Shown here one piece after another: positions 1 to 7,607 of a stretch of 14,055 bases of DNA. A program made the translations under genes and the position numbers. The DNA lies in contig JALWRU010000364.1 of NCBI GenBank assembly GCA_026994095.1, forward strand, positions 1 through 14,055, in the 5' to 3' direction. Position 1 is the stretch's first letter. The number at the start of each line of letters is the position of its first letter. The notes beneath the pieces are model-generated. The model made no database searches and was not told where the DNA came from. It saw only the letters and a list, made by a program, of their open reading frames with translations. Source of the stretch: Nitrospira sp. GTDB lineage: Bacteria > Nitrospirota > JACRHL01.

Positions 1-267
1 CACGGCAATATCGTGCACGTCCCGTGCCTCTGGCAGCTTGATCACCAGCCGCACGCCGTCACGATCCACCCCGGTGACGGTATGCAGGGTGCGGGAAAAA
101 CGCAGCACCAATTCACCGTCTTGCCAAATACCGGTGGTATCACTGCGGTCGATAATGTGGTCGTTGCCCTTATGCATCAACACAAACCCACCCGTCCCCA
201 AACCAGAGTCGGCATAGGCACCGGGGCAGGTGACCAGCAATGGGCTAAATGGTGGGGGCGAGGTCAT
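1..267 (-). CDS. Partial protein of unknown function (N-terminal 89 residues)
   Basis: The reading frame starts at ATG 267-265 and stays open to the window edge, so only the first 89 residues are present. The protein begins MTSPPPFSPLLVTCPG and continues with GLGTGGFVLMHKG, HIIDRSDTTG and RDVHDIAV. Short beta-strand-like stretches, glycine turns and a D-x-H-D-I phrase loosely suggest the start of a beta-propeller-like protein, but I do not recognise the family and assign no function. No convincing ribosome binding site precedes the ATG; an in-frame GTG lies five codons upstream. It follows the WcaJ-like gene on the same strand after 143 bases, so it may be the next gene of the polysaccharide operon. 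The overlapping plus-strand frame (13-414) is low-complexity in H, Q and P and looks like a shadow. Confidence 0.55.
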   Translation of the reverse strand, partial: MTSPPPFSPLLVTCPGAYADSGLGTGGFVLMHKGNDHIIDRSDTTGIWQDGELVLRFSRTLHTVTGVDRDGVRLVIKLPEARDVHDIAV

Positions 268-410
268 GGGTACCTGAAACACAAGATGGAACCGTGGCAG
301 AACGCCCGGATTGTATCAGGTACGCCTCACAGGGCGCTGCATCGATACGGGTGCCAGCAAAAAACGGAGCGTTTGGCCCTTGTTCCGGCTGACCGATTCC
401 GACAGACGCC

Positions 411-1802
411 CTAATAGGCGTTTTTGTGGGTGAACCCCTTGTAGATGGTCATGAAGATGATCTTCAGGTCGAGAAACAGTGACCAGTTACGGATGTAGTT
501 CAGGTCGCACTCTACGCGCTTTTCCATCTTCTCCAGCGTCTCGGTCTGCCCCCGATAGCCGGACACCTGCGCCAGCCCGGTAATGCCAGGGCGGACCTTA
601 TGGCGCATCATGTAGCCCTTGATCAGGTGGCGATACTGCTCGTTGTGCACCACCGCATGGGGGCGCGGCCCGACAATCGACATGCGCCCCTGCAACACAT
701 TGTAGAACTGGGGCAACTCGTCCAGACTGGTACGGCGCAAAAACGCCCCAAACGGGGTAATGCGAGCATCACCCTGTTGCGCCTGACAGATATCGTCACC
801 ATCCTCGCACACGCTCATGGTGCGGAATTTATAGACCTTGATACAACGGCCATCCAGCCCATAACGCCGCTGTTTAAACAGAATCGGCCCTGGCGAGGTG
901 AGCTTTACACCGATGCCAATGGCCACCAGTATCGGCGTGAGCATCAGCAGAATAGCCGACCCCAGCACTATGTCCTCCAGCCGTTTGAGCCAACCATCCA
1001 CACCGGCAAAGGGCGACTCACACAGAGAGATCAACGGCAGACCATCCATATCCTGAGCGCGGGCGTTCATCAGCTGGAAGGTGAAAATATCAGGCACCAT
1101 GTAGATAGAACAGGTGGAATCAGACAGCCGATCGACCAGTTCACGGATGCGCTCTTCGGCCCGCATGGGCAGCGCAATATAGACCATGTTGGTGCCGTGC
1201 TCGGCCACATAGGCGTCTACTTTGTCCAGCGACCCCAGATATGGCACCCGTAGATCCGCACCACGATTGGTATGGGCCCGGTCATCAAAGTAGCCCACGA
1301 TCCGCAGCCCCAGCCACGGATTGTCATGGACCCGCTGCACCAATTTGTAGGCCAGTTCGCCACCCCCCGCCACCACCACGGTGCGGTAGTTTCGACCTCG
1401 CTCCCGCAACCAGCGAAGCAGTATCCGAACGGACAAATGGAAGGCGATCATTACCAACGGAGTAATCAGCGCCCAGGGCAGCAGTACCCGGCGGGAGATC
1501 AACTCGGAGGTTTTGGTGGCGTACCCCAGCATGAACAGCACGCCGCACACGGCCACCCAGGAGATCCAGATGTAGTGCGCTTCCTCCCCCAGAGGAGAAG
1601 CACGCCATGGCTGATAGACCCCGGCACTGCCAAAGGTCACCGCGACCAACAGGCCAGCAATGAATGCGAGCAGTTCGTATTGTCGGTCAAAAGGTACCTG
1701 CTGAATCCAGGCAACCGCCCCCAGAATCAGGACAGCCAGCACTGGATCCAGCAAGCGGCGAAAAAGCTGTATTGGAAAAATGCGGCGCTCTACAAAACCC
1801 AT
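411..1802 (-). CDS. wcaJ: WcaJ-like undecaprenyl-phosphate glucose phosphotransferase (initiating sugar-1-phosphate transferase)
   Basis: Integral inner-membrane enzyme expected to transfer hexose-1-phosphate (glucose in the WcaJ family) from a UDP-sugar to undecaprenyl phosphate, the first step of repeat-unit assembly. The N-terminal third has several hydrophobic segments. A nucleotide-binding-like stretch follows (TVVVAGGGELAYKLV, about residues 141-155). The C-terminal bacterial sugar transferase domain has a hydrophobic hairpin, SPGPILFKQ, KFRTM (about 325-329), the catalytic acidic pair in SLDELPQF (D361/E362) and GPRP. The C-terminus (LEKMEKRVE, KGFTHKNAY) closely matches the WcaJ type. 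The frame extends to a GTG at 1850, but ATG 1802 is preferred: GAGGGGG lies 9 bases before it, the GTG has no such signal, and 463 residues is a usual length. It is the last complete gene of the minus-strand cluster. Confidence 0.9.
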   Translation of the reverse strand: MGFVERRIFPIQLFRRLLDPVLAVLILGAVAWIQQVPFDRQYELLAFIAGLLVAVTFGSAGVYQPWRASPLGEEAHYIWISWVAVCGVLFMLGYATKTSELISRRVLLPWALITPLVMIAFHLSVRILLRWLRERGRNYRTVVVAGGGELAYKLVQRVHDNPWLGLRIVGYFDDRAHTNRGADLRVPYLGSLDKVDAYVAEHGTNMVYIALPMRAEERIRELVDRLSDSTCSIYMVPDIFTFQLMNARAQDMDGLPLISLCESPFAGVDGWLKRLEDIVLGSAILLMLTPILVAIGIGVKLTSPGPILFKQRRYGLDGRCIKVYKFRTMSVCEDGDDICQAQQGDARITPFGAFLRRTSLDELPQFYNVLQGRMSIVGPRPHAVVHNEQYRHLIKGYMMRHKVRPGITGLAQVSGYRGQTETLEKMEKRVECDLNYIRNWSLFLDLKIIFMTIYKGFTHKNAY

Positions 1803-1811
1803 CGGTACCCA

Positions 1812-1818
1812 CCCCCTC
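1812..1818 (-). promoter_or_regulatory. Ribosome binding site deciding the WcaJ-like start
   Basis: On the minus strand GAGGGGG ends 9 bases before ATG 1802. The alternative upstream GTG at 1850 has no purine-rich signal. This supports the shorter protein. Confidence 0.5.
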
Positions 1819-1860
1819 AATCCCTGGTTGTGAATGAACCTTGCCGCCACTATCGCAAGG

Positions 1861-1925
1861 TGCCGAAAAGCCTAACATATCGGCAGGTGATCTTTCTATA
1901 AGCACTTTGTCACACTACCAAAGTG
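1861..1925 (-). repeat. Two inverted repeats in the gap before the WcaJ-like gene
   Basis: The 172-base gap 1803-1974 holds two perfect inverted repeats: CACTTTG 1903-1909 with CAAAGTG 1919-1925 (9-base loop), and TGCCGA 1861-1866 with TCGGCA 1880-1885 (13-base loop). Neither is followed by a T-run on the minus strand, so they do not look like intrinsic terminators. They could be mRNA leader structures, pause sites or a protein binding region between the wcaI-like and wcaJ-like genes. Stems this short can occur by chance. Confidence 0.35.
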
Positions 1926-1974
1926 ATTTCCCATACTGCCGGGGACCACTTCGCTCTGCGGCGACAACGAACGA

Positions 1975-3192
1975 TTATTGACACTCCGTTAAGTGGCCAA
2001 ACGTGCGTGATAGCACGGCATTTTTTGACATGTCATTTACTGCGATTTTTCTTGCGATCTTTCCCAATTCAGCCCGACGGCCAGGATCATCTGCAAGCGT
2101 TTGAATCGCGCTCAAAAATTCCGCCGCATCTCCCGGAGGGGTCACAAGACCACAGTTAGAAATTGCTATTGCCACAAGGCTGTCCGGGAGAGCCGTCGCA
2201 ATCACTGGACGTCCAGAAGCTAACATACCTGTGAGCTTGGACGGCATCACCAACTCCCCCACGTCCGCCCGTTGGGGCAGCAGATGGATATGGGCACACG
2301 CCAGCAGGTCGTTTAGCCGCTCAAGCGGTTGCAGAGGTGCCATGGAAACGTTGCCAAGCCCCGCAGTCTGCCGTTCCAAACGGGCCCGCGCAGCGCCATC
2401 ACCACACAACAAAAAATGTATGCGTGGATCCGCCTGTGCCCGCTCAGCGGCCTCAACCAACAACTCCAGGCCCTGTTTTTCGCCCATATTGCCCGCGTAC
2501 AGGCAAATTATCCGACCCGCTGGCACACCCAGTTCAGCCGCCAGATCTGGCCTATTCTGCCGGGCGGTAATGACATCCGTATCCACCCAATTCGGGAACA
2601 GCGCCACCCGGTCAGGATCGGCGCCCTTGCCGGTGAAACGATCGCACATCGCCAGAGAAATGCTGGACAGTCGGTCAAACCGCCTCATCAGCCAGCTCTC
2701 AATTGCTTGAGCGATCGTCCGGGATATCCCCGGCTTGAGAATCCCCAGGGCAAAGGCCGCATCGACCTCAAAATCCTGCACATGCAACCATGCTTGTGCA
2801 CCGCTCAAACGGGCGACCAGTAACGCCTGAGGCGCGCATACCAAAGGTGGCTCGATCACCATTACCACCTGTGGCCGCCACAGAACCTGAGCCAACATGG
2901 GCCATAAACTGGTAAAGGAAAAGCTCAATAAATGGGCAATCCGTTTAAGACCGCTCACCTTGCCGGGTACCCACAGGGGGCAACGCCACACGGTCACACC
3001 GTCGATAATTTCTCGCTGATAACGGCGGGCGGAATAGCCTGCGCCCACCTGCCACGCGGGGTAGTAAGGAGGAGCGGTCACAACCTTCACCTCATGCCCC
3101 TGTTGGGCCAGCCAAGCGGCCATCTCGCCGGTATATTTGCCGATCCCGGTCAGTTCAGGGGTGTAATTAATCCCCAGAATCAGGATGCGCAT
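1975..3192 (-). CDS. wcaI: WcaI-family glycosyltransferase (GT4, GT-B fold)
   Basis: Cytoplasmic or membrane-associated glycosyltransferase of 405 residues that adds a sugar to the growing lipid-linked repeat unit; the sugar and linkage cannot be read from the sequence. The N-terminus MRILILGINYTPELTGIGKY, followed by HEVKVVTAPPYYPAWQV and VWRCPLWVP, is the hallmark opening of the colanic-acid WcaI family. The C-terminal nucleotide-sugar domain includes ICLYAGNMGEKQGLELL and PSKLTGMLASGRPVIATA. Length is normal for the family. The ATG at 3192 lies inside the end of the wcaF-like gene (26-base overlap) and has only a weak upstream purine stretch, so translation is probably coupled. The family call is strong; a role in colanic acid itself is not implied because the rest of the wca set is absent from this window. 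Confidence 0.9.
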   Translation of the reverse strand: MRILILGINYTPELTGIGKYTGEMAAWLAQQGHEVKVVTAPPYYPAWQVGAGYSARRYQREIIDGVTVWRCPLWVPGKVSGLKRIAHLLSFSFTSLWPMLAQVLWRPQVVMVIEPPLVCAPQALLVARLSGAQAWLHVQDFEVDAAFALGILKPGISRTIAQAIESWLMRRFDRLSSISLAMCDRFTGKGADPDRVALFPNWVDTDVITARQNRPDLAAELGVPAGRIICLYAGNMGEKQGLELLVEAAERAQADPRIHFLLCGDGAARARLERQTAGLGNVSMAPLQPLERLNDLLACAHIHLLPQRADVGELVMPSKLTGMLASGRPVIATALPDSLVAIAISNCGLVTPPGDAAEFLSAIQTLADDPGRRAELGKIARKIAVNDMSKNAVLSRTFGHLTECQ

Positions 3193-3757
3193 CAGTGTCT
3201 TGATTTCTTGGCCGCACGGCTTTCGCTGGCGACCCGTAACAGATCATCCCACCGGGCAGATCAGCAAACACGGTGCTGCGGGCGCCGACCACCGCGCCCC
3301 GGCCAACCGTAACGCCAGGACCAATAAATACGTCTGTGGCGACCCAGGCCTGATCCTCGATGATTATTTTTTGAGTCCAAAGGTCAAAACTGGCAACATC
3401 GTGTCGATGGGCAGCGGTGCACAAGTAAGAGCGTTGAGAAACCACCGCGTGGTGCCCCACATGGATATCGCCCAAACTGTATAAAACCACCTCGTTACCG
3501 ATCCATGCATAATCGCCAATGCTCACCTTCCACGGATAGGTGATTTGCGCATCAGGCCGAATCAGAACCCCTCTACCTACACGAGCGCCAAAACGCCGCA
3601 ACAGCCACCGTCGCCAGCCGTACATGATCTGGGGAGAGCATCGGAACAACGTTACATAACAGAGGTTCCAGAACTGAACAAACCAGGCCGGTCGGCCACG
3701 AAAACCGGGGGGGACGGAGAAGCGCGATAGGTCTTGGTAGTTAAGGGGCACTGGCAT
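3167..3757 (-). CDS. wcaF: WcaF-like sugar O-acetyltransferase (left-handed beta-helix hexapeptide family)
   Basis: Predicted acetyl-CoA-dependent O-acetyltransferase of 196 residues that decorates a sugar of the repeat unit. The N-terminal region (about 1-58, including RFSVPPGFRGRPAWFVQFWN) is typical of WcaF-like proteins. From about 60 to 165 there are imperfect hexapeptide repeats such as IGDYAWIG, VGHHAVV, VWAV-type coils near IIIEDQAWVATDVFIG, and VGRGAVVGA. H117 in TAAHRHD is the likely catalytic histidine. The C-terminus has YGSPAKAVRPR. ATG 3757 is preceded by TAGG five bases upstream. The gene overlaps the polymerase gene by 17 bases and the wcaI-like gene by 26 bases, indicating one transcript with coupled translation. 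WcaF and WcaI are neighbours or near neighbours in colanic acid-type clusters, which supports both calls. Confidence 0.88.
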   Translation of the reverse strand: MPVPLNYQDLSRFSVPPGFRGRPAWFVQFWNLCYVTLFRCSPQIMYGWRRWLLRRFGARVGRGVLIRPDAQITYPWKVSIGDYAWIGNEVVLYSLGDIHVGHHAVVSQRSYLCTAAHRHDVASFDLWTQKIIIEDQAWVATDVFIGPGVTVGRGAVVGARSTVFADLPGGMICYGSPAKAVRPRNQDTDAHPDSGD

Positions 3758-5015
3758 GCTGCCTACGAAGGTCGATGCTACAGGCCATGAGACAGAGAAC
3801 GATCAAGCCAAAAGTAAGCGTTTTATATGAAGGCTGGAATAGAACCCCAACAACTACAACAGAAGAGCTGGCCGCTGCCACTGCGTAATTCTTGAATACA
3901 CATGGAACAAGCATCCCCCCAATACGCCACCAATAGATCCCAACCGCCAGGGTGCCCAACAACCCTGTTTTTAGAACACTATAAGATACTAACGAATGAG
4001 TATATGACACGCGAACAAGTTTTGACGCGGGACTAACAAATACGCCACCCCATCCGATTCCAGTCAATAATGTATGCCAAGAGGAAGATATCTCCGCCAA
4101 TATTGCCGATAACTCTTGGTCCTTTTCGTTCATCCCGACCAGCCCTTGTTTTTCAGAAATCAGCCCAACTGCACCTACCACCTGATCCCACGTCATGTAC
4201 AACATGATCGCGCCAAAAACTGAAATCACTAACCCTTTAACCAACGACCTGGATGCCGTCATAAAAACAAACACAAACAGGCTTATTGCCGTGAGAAATA
4301 TGGGGCCTCTCTGAACGATAGACACCAATGATGCCAGCGCAAGCATCCCTCCAACAGCACTAGCAATAGCAACAACAATACTCTTTCTTCCGTGCAAATG
4401 ATCAAAGGCCATAATCAGCAAAAATACCGCCGAAAATAATACTGTTGGATCATAGGGTAGGTATAGCTTGTCTATCAAAATCGTCTCGCCAACTGCCAGC
4501 GGAGATTCCCCGATATCCAAAAAAAATCGGACCGAAATAATTACGCCACACCAAGATAATACCCAAGCCAGGGTCATGCCCATCGGACGTTTGGTCTGTA
4601 TAAAAATCGGCAGCAAGAATAAGGGGAAAAAGAGATAGCCCAGTGGGATGACATCTCGAACGACATCGACAATATCCCACCCCCTGAAGACGCCTATCAC
4701 CAGTGGCACGATCAGTAGATACAGAAACGCCCCATACAGCAGCTGCGACAATGGCCCTCTCTTGGGCCACAGCAGGAAGCCACCGCTCGCATAGGCAATC
4801 TCCCTGACCCCAACGCTGGCCAACAGCAGCAGGCCGACTACCATCTCGGGCACGCCTGGATTTTTTGGGAAAGGCGTGCTCCAGATCGCATACACCAACA
4901 CAGACAGTGAAAGCGCTGCTAGCCGTAGCGATGACTCATTAACACAAACCCGGCCAATGCGGCTCGGACCAACTTTTACGATCGGTGTGAGGCTGTCTTT
5001 GGCACTCTCACCCAT
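3741..5015 (-). CDS. Wzy-like polysaccharide polymerase / O-antigen ligase family membrane protein
   Basis: A polytopic membrane protein of about 424 residues with roughly ten hydrophobic segments. A large loop precedes the C-terminal helices and ends in SYTHSLVSYSVLKTGLLG, which matches the TH(N)S...ETGLIG signature of the O-antigen ligase/polymerase (Wzy_C) family. The likely role is polymerising flipped repeat units at the periplasmic face of the inner membrane; a WaaL-type ligase has the same fold and cannot be excluded. The frame extends to a TTG at 5021, but ATG 5015 is preferred; it sits 6 bases after the TGA of the upstream glycosyltransferase gene, suggesting coupling. The gene is visibly richer in A+T than its wcaF, wcaI and wcaJ neighbours, as is usual for exchangeable polymerase genes. 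Confidence 0.8.
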   Translation of the reverse strand: MGESAKDSLTPIVKVGPSRIGRVCVNESSLRLAALSLSVLVYAIWSTPFPKNPGVPEMVVGLLLLASVGVREIAYASGGFLLWPKRGPLSQLLYGAFLYLLIVPLVIGVFRGWDIVDVVRDVIPLGYLFFPLFLLPIFIQTKRPMGMTLAWVLSWCGVIISVRFFLDIGESPLAVGETILIDKLYLPYDPTVLFSAVFLLIMAFDHLHGRKSIVVAIASAVGGMLALASLVSIVQRGPIFLTAISLFVFVFMTASRSLVKGLVISVFGAIMLYMTWDQVVGAVGLISEKQGLVGMNEKDQELSAILAEISSSWHTLLTGIGWGGVFVSPASKLVRVSYTHSLVSYSVLKTGLLGTLAVGIYWWRIGGMLVPCVFKNYAVAAASSSVVVVGVLFQPSYKTLTFGLIVLCLMACSIDLRRQHASAP

Positions 5016-5021
5016 CGGCAA

Positions 5022-5879
5022 TCACTGTCCACCCCTGCGGGCTAACTCCCCTTGTTTGATACCAATCTGCCAGTAGTAAAATGCCCGGGCCAACGCAAAG
5101 TGAAACCCTGCGCGACCGTCCAGAAAACCACGCATTAACAGATAAGAATGGGCAAAGGCGACAACACCCTTTAACGGGAGCTTTTCAAAAGCCTTCTTTA
5201 GCAACAAGCGCGCTCCAGGCTGAGTATCTGTAGGAGCAACCAGCGCATTCTTCTGGCGCAACATGGCCTCCCAATCGGAGTACCGATTATGGCGGTCAAA
5301 ATAGTGAAAAAGATTATCGGCATCCCGGTGTATCATGCGACCGGTAAGCGACCCAGTATTCCCCTCCACATGAGGCTGATAGTGGCCCTCGACCTCCCAC
5401 ATGTTGGCCACATCGAGATCATCATAATCGACAAAACGGCCCTTGTGCCGGTTAAACATCGCCAACTTGAACACCCGATGACCGTACTGCAACACCGTAT
5501 CGAGAAATACATAATTGAAGGCAACAAAATAGCCATCCAACGTTGGACCGGAAGCAAACATCTTTGCTAATTCGTCGGCCAGTTCTTCAGTAACCTCTTC
5601 GTCCGCGTCTACATAGAGTACCCAATCATACTCAAACGGCAGATTTTGCAGGCACCATTGCTTCTTCTTAGGATATTTCCCATCCCAGGAAAAGGGCACC
5701 ACCTGAGCGCCCAAACCGTCGGCAAGGGTGCAGGTTTGATCATCAGAATGAGAGTCGACTACAAATACTTGCGCGAAACGTGCCACCGATGCCAGACATT
5801 TTTCAATGTTCTTTTCCTCGTTCTTGGTCATTATAATGACCGACATCGGAATCGATAATTGAGAGTGTGACGTATCCAC
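5022..5879 (-). CDS. Family 2 glycosyltransferase (WaaE/KdtX-like)
   Basis: A 285-residue GT-A glycosyltransferase expected to add a sugar to the lipid-linked unit at the cytoplasmic face. The N-terminus has MSVIIMTKNEEKNIEKCL, then FVVDSHSDDQT (D42 region) and the metal-binding VLYVDADEEVTEEL (D91-A-D93). The combination with KYPKKKQWCLQNL resembles WaaE-type lipopolysaccharide core glucosyltransferases, but the acceptor and donor are unknown here. The chosen start is GTG 5879, with a weak AGG 10 bases upstream; ATG 5846 (MSVIIMTKN) is an alternative that would remove 11 residues and lacks a ribosome binding site. The stop is 6 bases before the polymerase ATG. A 103-base A+T-rich gap separates it from the methyltransferase gene and contains a promoter-like pair. 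Confidence 0.88.
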   Translation of the reverse strand: MDTSHSQLSIPMSVIIMTKNEEKNIEKCLASVARFAQVFVVDSHSDDQTCTLADGLGAQVVPFSWDGKYPKKKQWCLQNLPFEYDWVLYVDADEEVTEELADELAKMFASGPTLDGYFVAFNYVFLDTVLQYGHRVFKLAMFNRHKGRFVDYDDLDVANMWEVEGHYQPHVEGNTGSLTGRMIHRDADNLFHYFDRHNRYSDWEAMLRQKNALVAPTDTQPGARLLLKKAFEKLPLKGVVAFAHSYLLMRGFLDGRAGFHFALARAFYYWQIGIKQGELARRGGQ

Positions 5880-5936
5880 TTAATAGCAGCCTAATTGGTC
5901 ATAGTTATTATTCATATAAAACACGGAACGAGAAAA

Positions 5937-5964
5937 CCTATAGCTGCAAAATAGGGCGTGACAA
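5937..5964 (-). promoter_or_regulatory. Candidate internal sigma-70 promoter upstream of the GT2 gene
   Basis: On the minus strand TTGTCA (5964-5959, 5 of 6 matches to TTGACA) is separated by 16 bases from TATAGG (5942-5937, 4 of 6 matches to TATAAT). It lies in the 103-base A+T-rich gap before the glycosyltransferase start and could supply extra transcription of the GT2-wzy-wcaF-wcaI block. Such matches also arise by chance in A+T-rich DNA. Confidence 0.33.
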
Positions 5965-5982
5965 CTTATACTTCAAAACTAC

Positions 5983-6627
5983 CTATCTGGTAGGGTGAGA
6001 GGGCTTGTATGCGCGGCATACCATGGATTTCCATATCCACCGAACACGACCCACATTGTGAAAGGTGACATTTACAAACCCCTCTTCTTTCAGCATCGAA
6101 GAGAGGGTTTTTTCAGAGAAGAACTTGATATGCCCCCCCTCCCACTGACTGTGATGGTGTTGATCCCAGTGGTTAAAAATACTGAGCAGCAAATTTTTGA
6201 GGTAACCATGATAGGGCGTTGTCAGGATAACGTACCCCCCTGGCCGGACGATATCATAGACGTTGGCAACAAATTTTTGTGGCGAATAAAGGTGCTCGAT
6301 CACCTCGGACGATACGACAACATCCACCTCCGGGGTCACTTCTTTAAAATCTTGCACCACCGAATGTACCTGGTAACGGGTCTCTGGATGCGCTTTGCGG
6401 GCAATCTCAATGCCGTCCTCCGCCAGGTCCACTCCCAACACGTTATGCCCCAATGCGGTCAAACGGGATGAAATATATCCGTTCCCACACCCGGCATCCA
6501 GAATATCCAGCTCTTGCCCGGAAATCAGGGCTCGAATGATCGGAAAGGTATAGTCATGGTCGGCGGTTGAATCCGCCCCCTCCCACCCGTAGTGGTTTTC
6601 TCCCTCGTTTTCCGGGATTTTCCTCAC
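5983..6627 (-). CDS. Class I SAM-dependent methyltransferase
   Basis: A 214-residue Rossmann-fold methyltransferase. Motif I is ILDAGCGNGYIS (about 42-53), followed by NVLGVDLAEDGIEIAR with the ribose-binding acidic residue, then VDVVVSSEVIEHLYSP (about 101-116) and IVRPGGYVILTTPYHG. This set resembles the UbiG/methyltransf_11-23 type. The substrate cannot be read from the sequence; its position inside a polysaccharide cluster suggests methylation of a sugar or of a glycan end, the latter being a known chain-terminating signal in some O-antigens. The start is GTG 6627, supported by AAGGA at 6637-6633 with 5-base spacing. Gaps of 166 bases upstream and 103 bases downstream make it less tightly packed than its neighbours. 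Confidence 0.85.
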   Translation of the reverse strand: MRKIPENEGENHYGWEGADSTADHDYTFPIIRALISGQELDILDAGCGNGYISSRLTALGHNVLGVDLAEDGIEIARKAHPETRYQVHSVVQDFKEVTPEVDVVVSSEVIEHLYSPQKFVANVYDIVRPGGYVILTTPYHGYLKNLLLSIFNHWDQHHHSQWEGGHIKFFSEKTLSSMLKEEGFVNVTFHNVGRVRWIWKSMVCRAYKPSHPTR

Positions 6628-6632
6628 GTCTA

Positions 6633-6637
6633 TCCTT
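6633..6637 (-). promoter_or_regulatory. Ribosome binding site for the methyltransferase GTG start
   Basis: AAGGA on the minus strand lies 5 bases before GTG 6627 and decides this start; no ATG in frame offers a better signal. Confidence 0.65.
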
Positions 6638-6662
6638 ATGAGTTACTAATGTGCTTAGCACC

Positions 6663-6685
6663 GACGAGCCGCCCTAATGCTCGTC
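6663..6685 (-). repeat. Inverted repeat in the methyltransferase leader
   Basis: GACGAGC (6663-6669) pairs perfectly with GCTCGTC (6679-6685) around a 9-base loop, and a second small palindrome GTGCTTAGCAC (6651-6661) follows on the minus-strand transcript. The pair sits in the 166-base gap between the sulfotransferase stop and the methyltransferase start. There is no T-run after it, so a rho-independent terminator is unlikely; an mRNA processing or stabilising structure is possible. Confidence 0.4.
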
Positions 6686-6793
6686 ATAACTTGAATCCAG
6701 CCCCTGCGACAACAGATCATACTACCAAGCAAAGCTAGGAGGAAATTGAATCTAGCCGACGGTACACCGGCCTGAGCATCGCCAACCAGCAGA

Positions 6794-7606
6794 TTATGCA
6801 TACCCCCATGCGGCCAGCCGAGGGCCGATCTGTTTCAGGTACTCCGCCTCTACGGAGGAACTGAACACATTCCTTCCCTGCCCCACCTGACCACTTCTGA
6901 AGGTATTGGTCCCGCCAAACAGGCTACTGACCACCTGCTCCACGTCCACATCCACCACGCCGATCCATTTGAAGACCTGTTGTACGGTATCCAACTGCAC
7001 CGCATCATCACCGCCCCCCTTGGCCCCTACCAAATCTTCAAATCGAACCACCAACACCTGCTCAGGACGACACACCCACTCGTAGGAACGGTCCAGCACA
7101 GTCGCAAACGACTCCAGAGGAGTGGGGCCAGTGGGAATCCCCCGAAGCAGGGCAAGCAACTTTTCGTCCTGCGACAGCGGGGCAAACAGACGGTGGGCAA
7201 AATAGTCTGCCCGAGTATCGATCCAGCGGGCGTAGGAATACAGCACATCAGCTGGATCCCTGACGATCTGAATTGACTTGAAATCGTTGCGCAAGAGAAG
7301 GTCCAGCAGCACTCCGGAATAGGGAGCATGACCACTGATGCATGAACCCTTGCACCGGCCCAGCTTCCTGCTCATCCACCGGAAGGAAACAGACTGAGCA
7401 GTCTCAATCCCTACCGCAATTGAACGGTCTGAAAACCATGGTTCACGAATGGCCTTTCTGACAATCGGCCAACTTCCAATGGTGAGGCTCGAAGCGATTC
7501 CCAAATTTCCATACCGGATACCTGCCAACCGGGTCAGCTTTAAAAGAAGGTTATTCCCCGACTTCCAGATCCCATTGACGAACACCCCATGTTGCACTGT
7601 ACTCAA
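6794..7606 (-). CDS. PAPS-dependent sulfotransferase family protein
   Basis: A 270-residue protein with the layout of cytosolic-type sulfotransferases. A PSB-like loop is seen at GIWKSGNNLLLK (12-23), the 3'-phosphate-binding region at IVRDPADVLYSYARW (114-128, with R116 and S124), and the C-terminal signature at FRSGQVGQGRNVF (237-249), which corresponds to the RKGxxGDWKNxF motif. It would transfer sulfate from PAPS, probably to a sugar hydroxyl of the polysaccharide given the neighbours. The PSB loop has NN where the usual motif has TT/TW, and GDW is replaced by GQG, so activity is not assured. The start is uncertain: TTG 7606 lies one base after the flippase stop with AAGG 9 bases upstream; GTG 7597 is an alternative. 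No APS kinase or PAPS-making genes lie in the window. Confidence 0.78.
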   Translation of the reverse strand: MSTVQHGVFVNGIWKSGNNLLLKLTRLAGIRYGNLGIASSLTIGSWPIVRKAIREPWFSDRSIAVGIETAQSVSFRWMSRKLGRCKGSCISGHAPYSGVLLDLLLRNDFKSIQIVRDPADVLYSYARWIDTRADYFAHRLFAPLSQDEKLLALLRGIPTGPTPLESFATVLDRSYEWVCRPEQVLVVRFEDLVGAKGGGDDAVQLDTVQQVFKWIGVVDVDVEQVVSSLFGGTNTFRSGQVGQGRNVFSSSVEAEYLKQIGPRLAAWGYA

Positions 7607-7607
7607 C

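Noticed and set aside
268..410. RpoN-type promoter (TGGCAC) before the partial left gene
   Set aside because: A TGGCAC is present on the minus strand, but the bases at the -12 position read TCGAT instead of TTGCA, so the paired element is missing. A TACAAT there also lacks a -35 partner.
13..414. Plus-strand frame across the left edge
   Set aside because: Its protein is rich in H, Q, P and G with no recognisable motif, and the opposite strand has a better protein-like frame with hydrophobic patterning.
600..1901. Plus-strand frames opposite the WcaJ-like gene
   Set aside because: Antisense to a clear family member, without motifs, and rich in H, Q, R and P.
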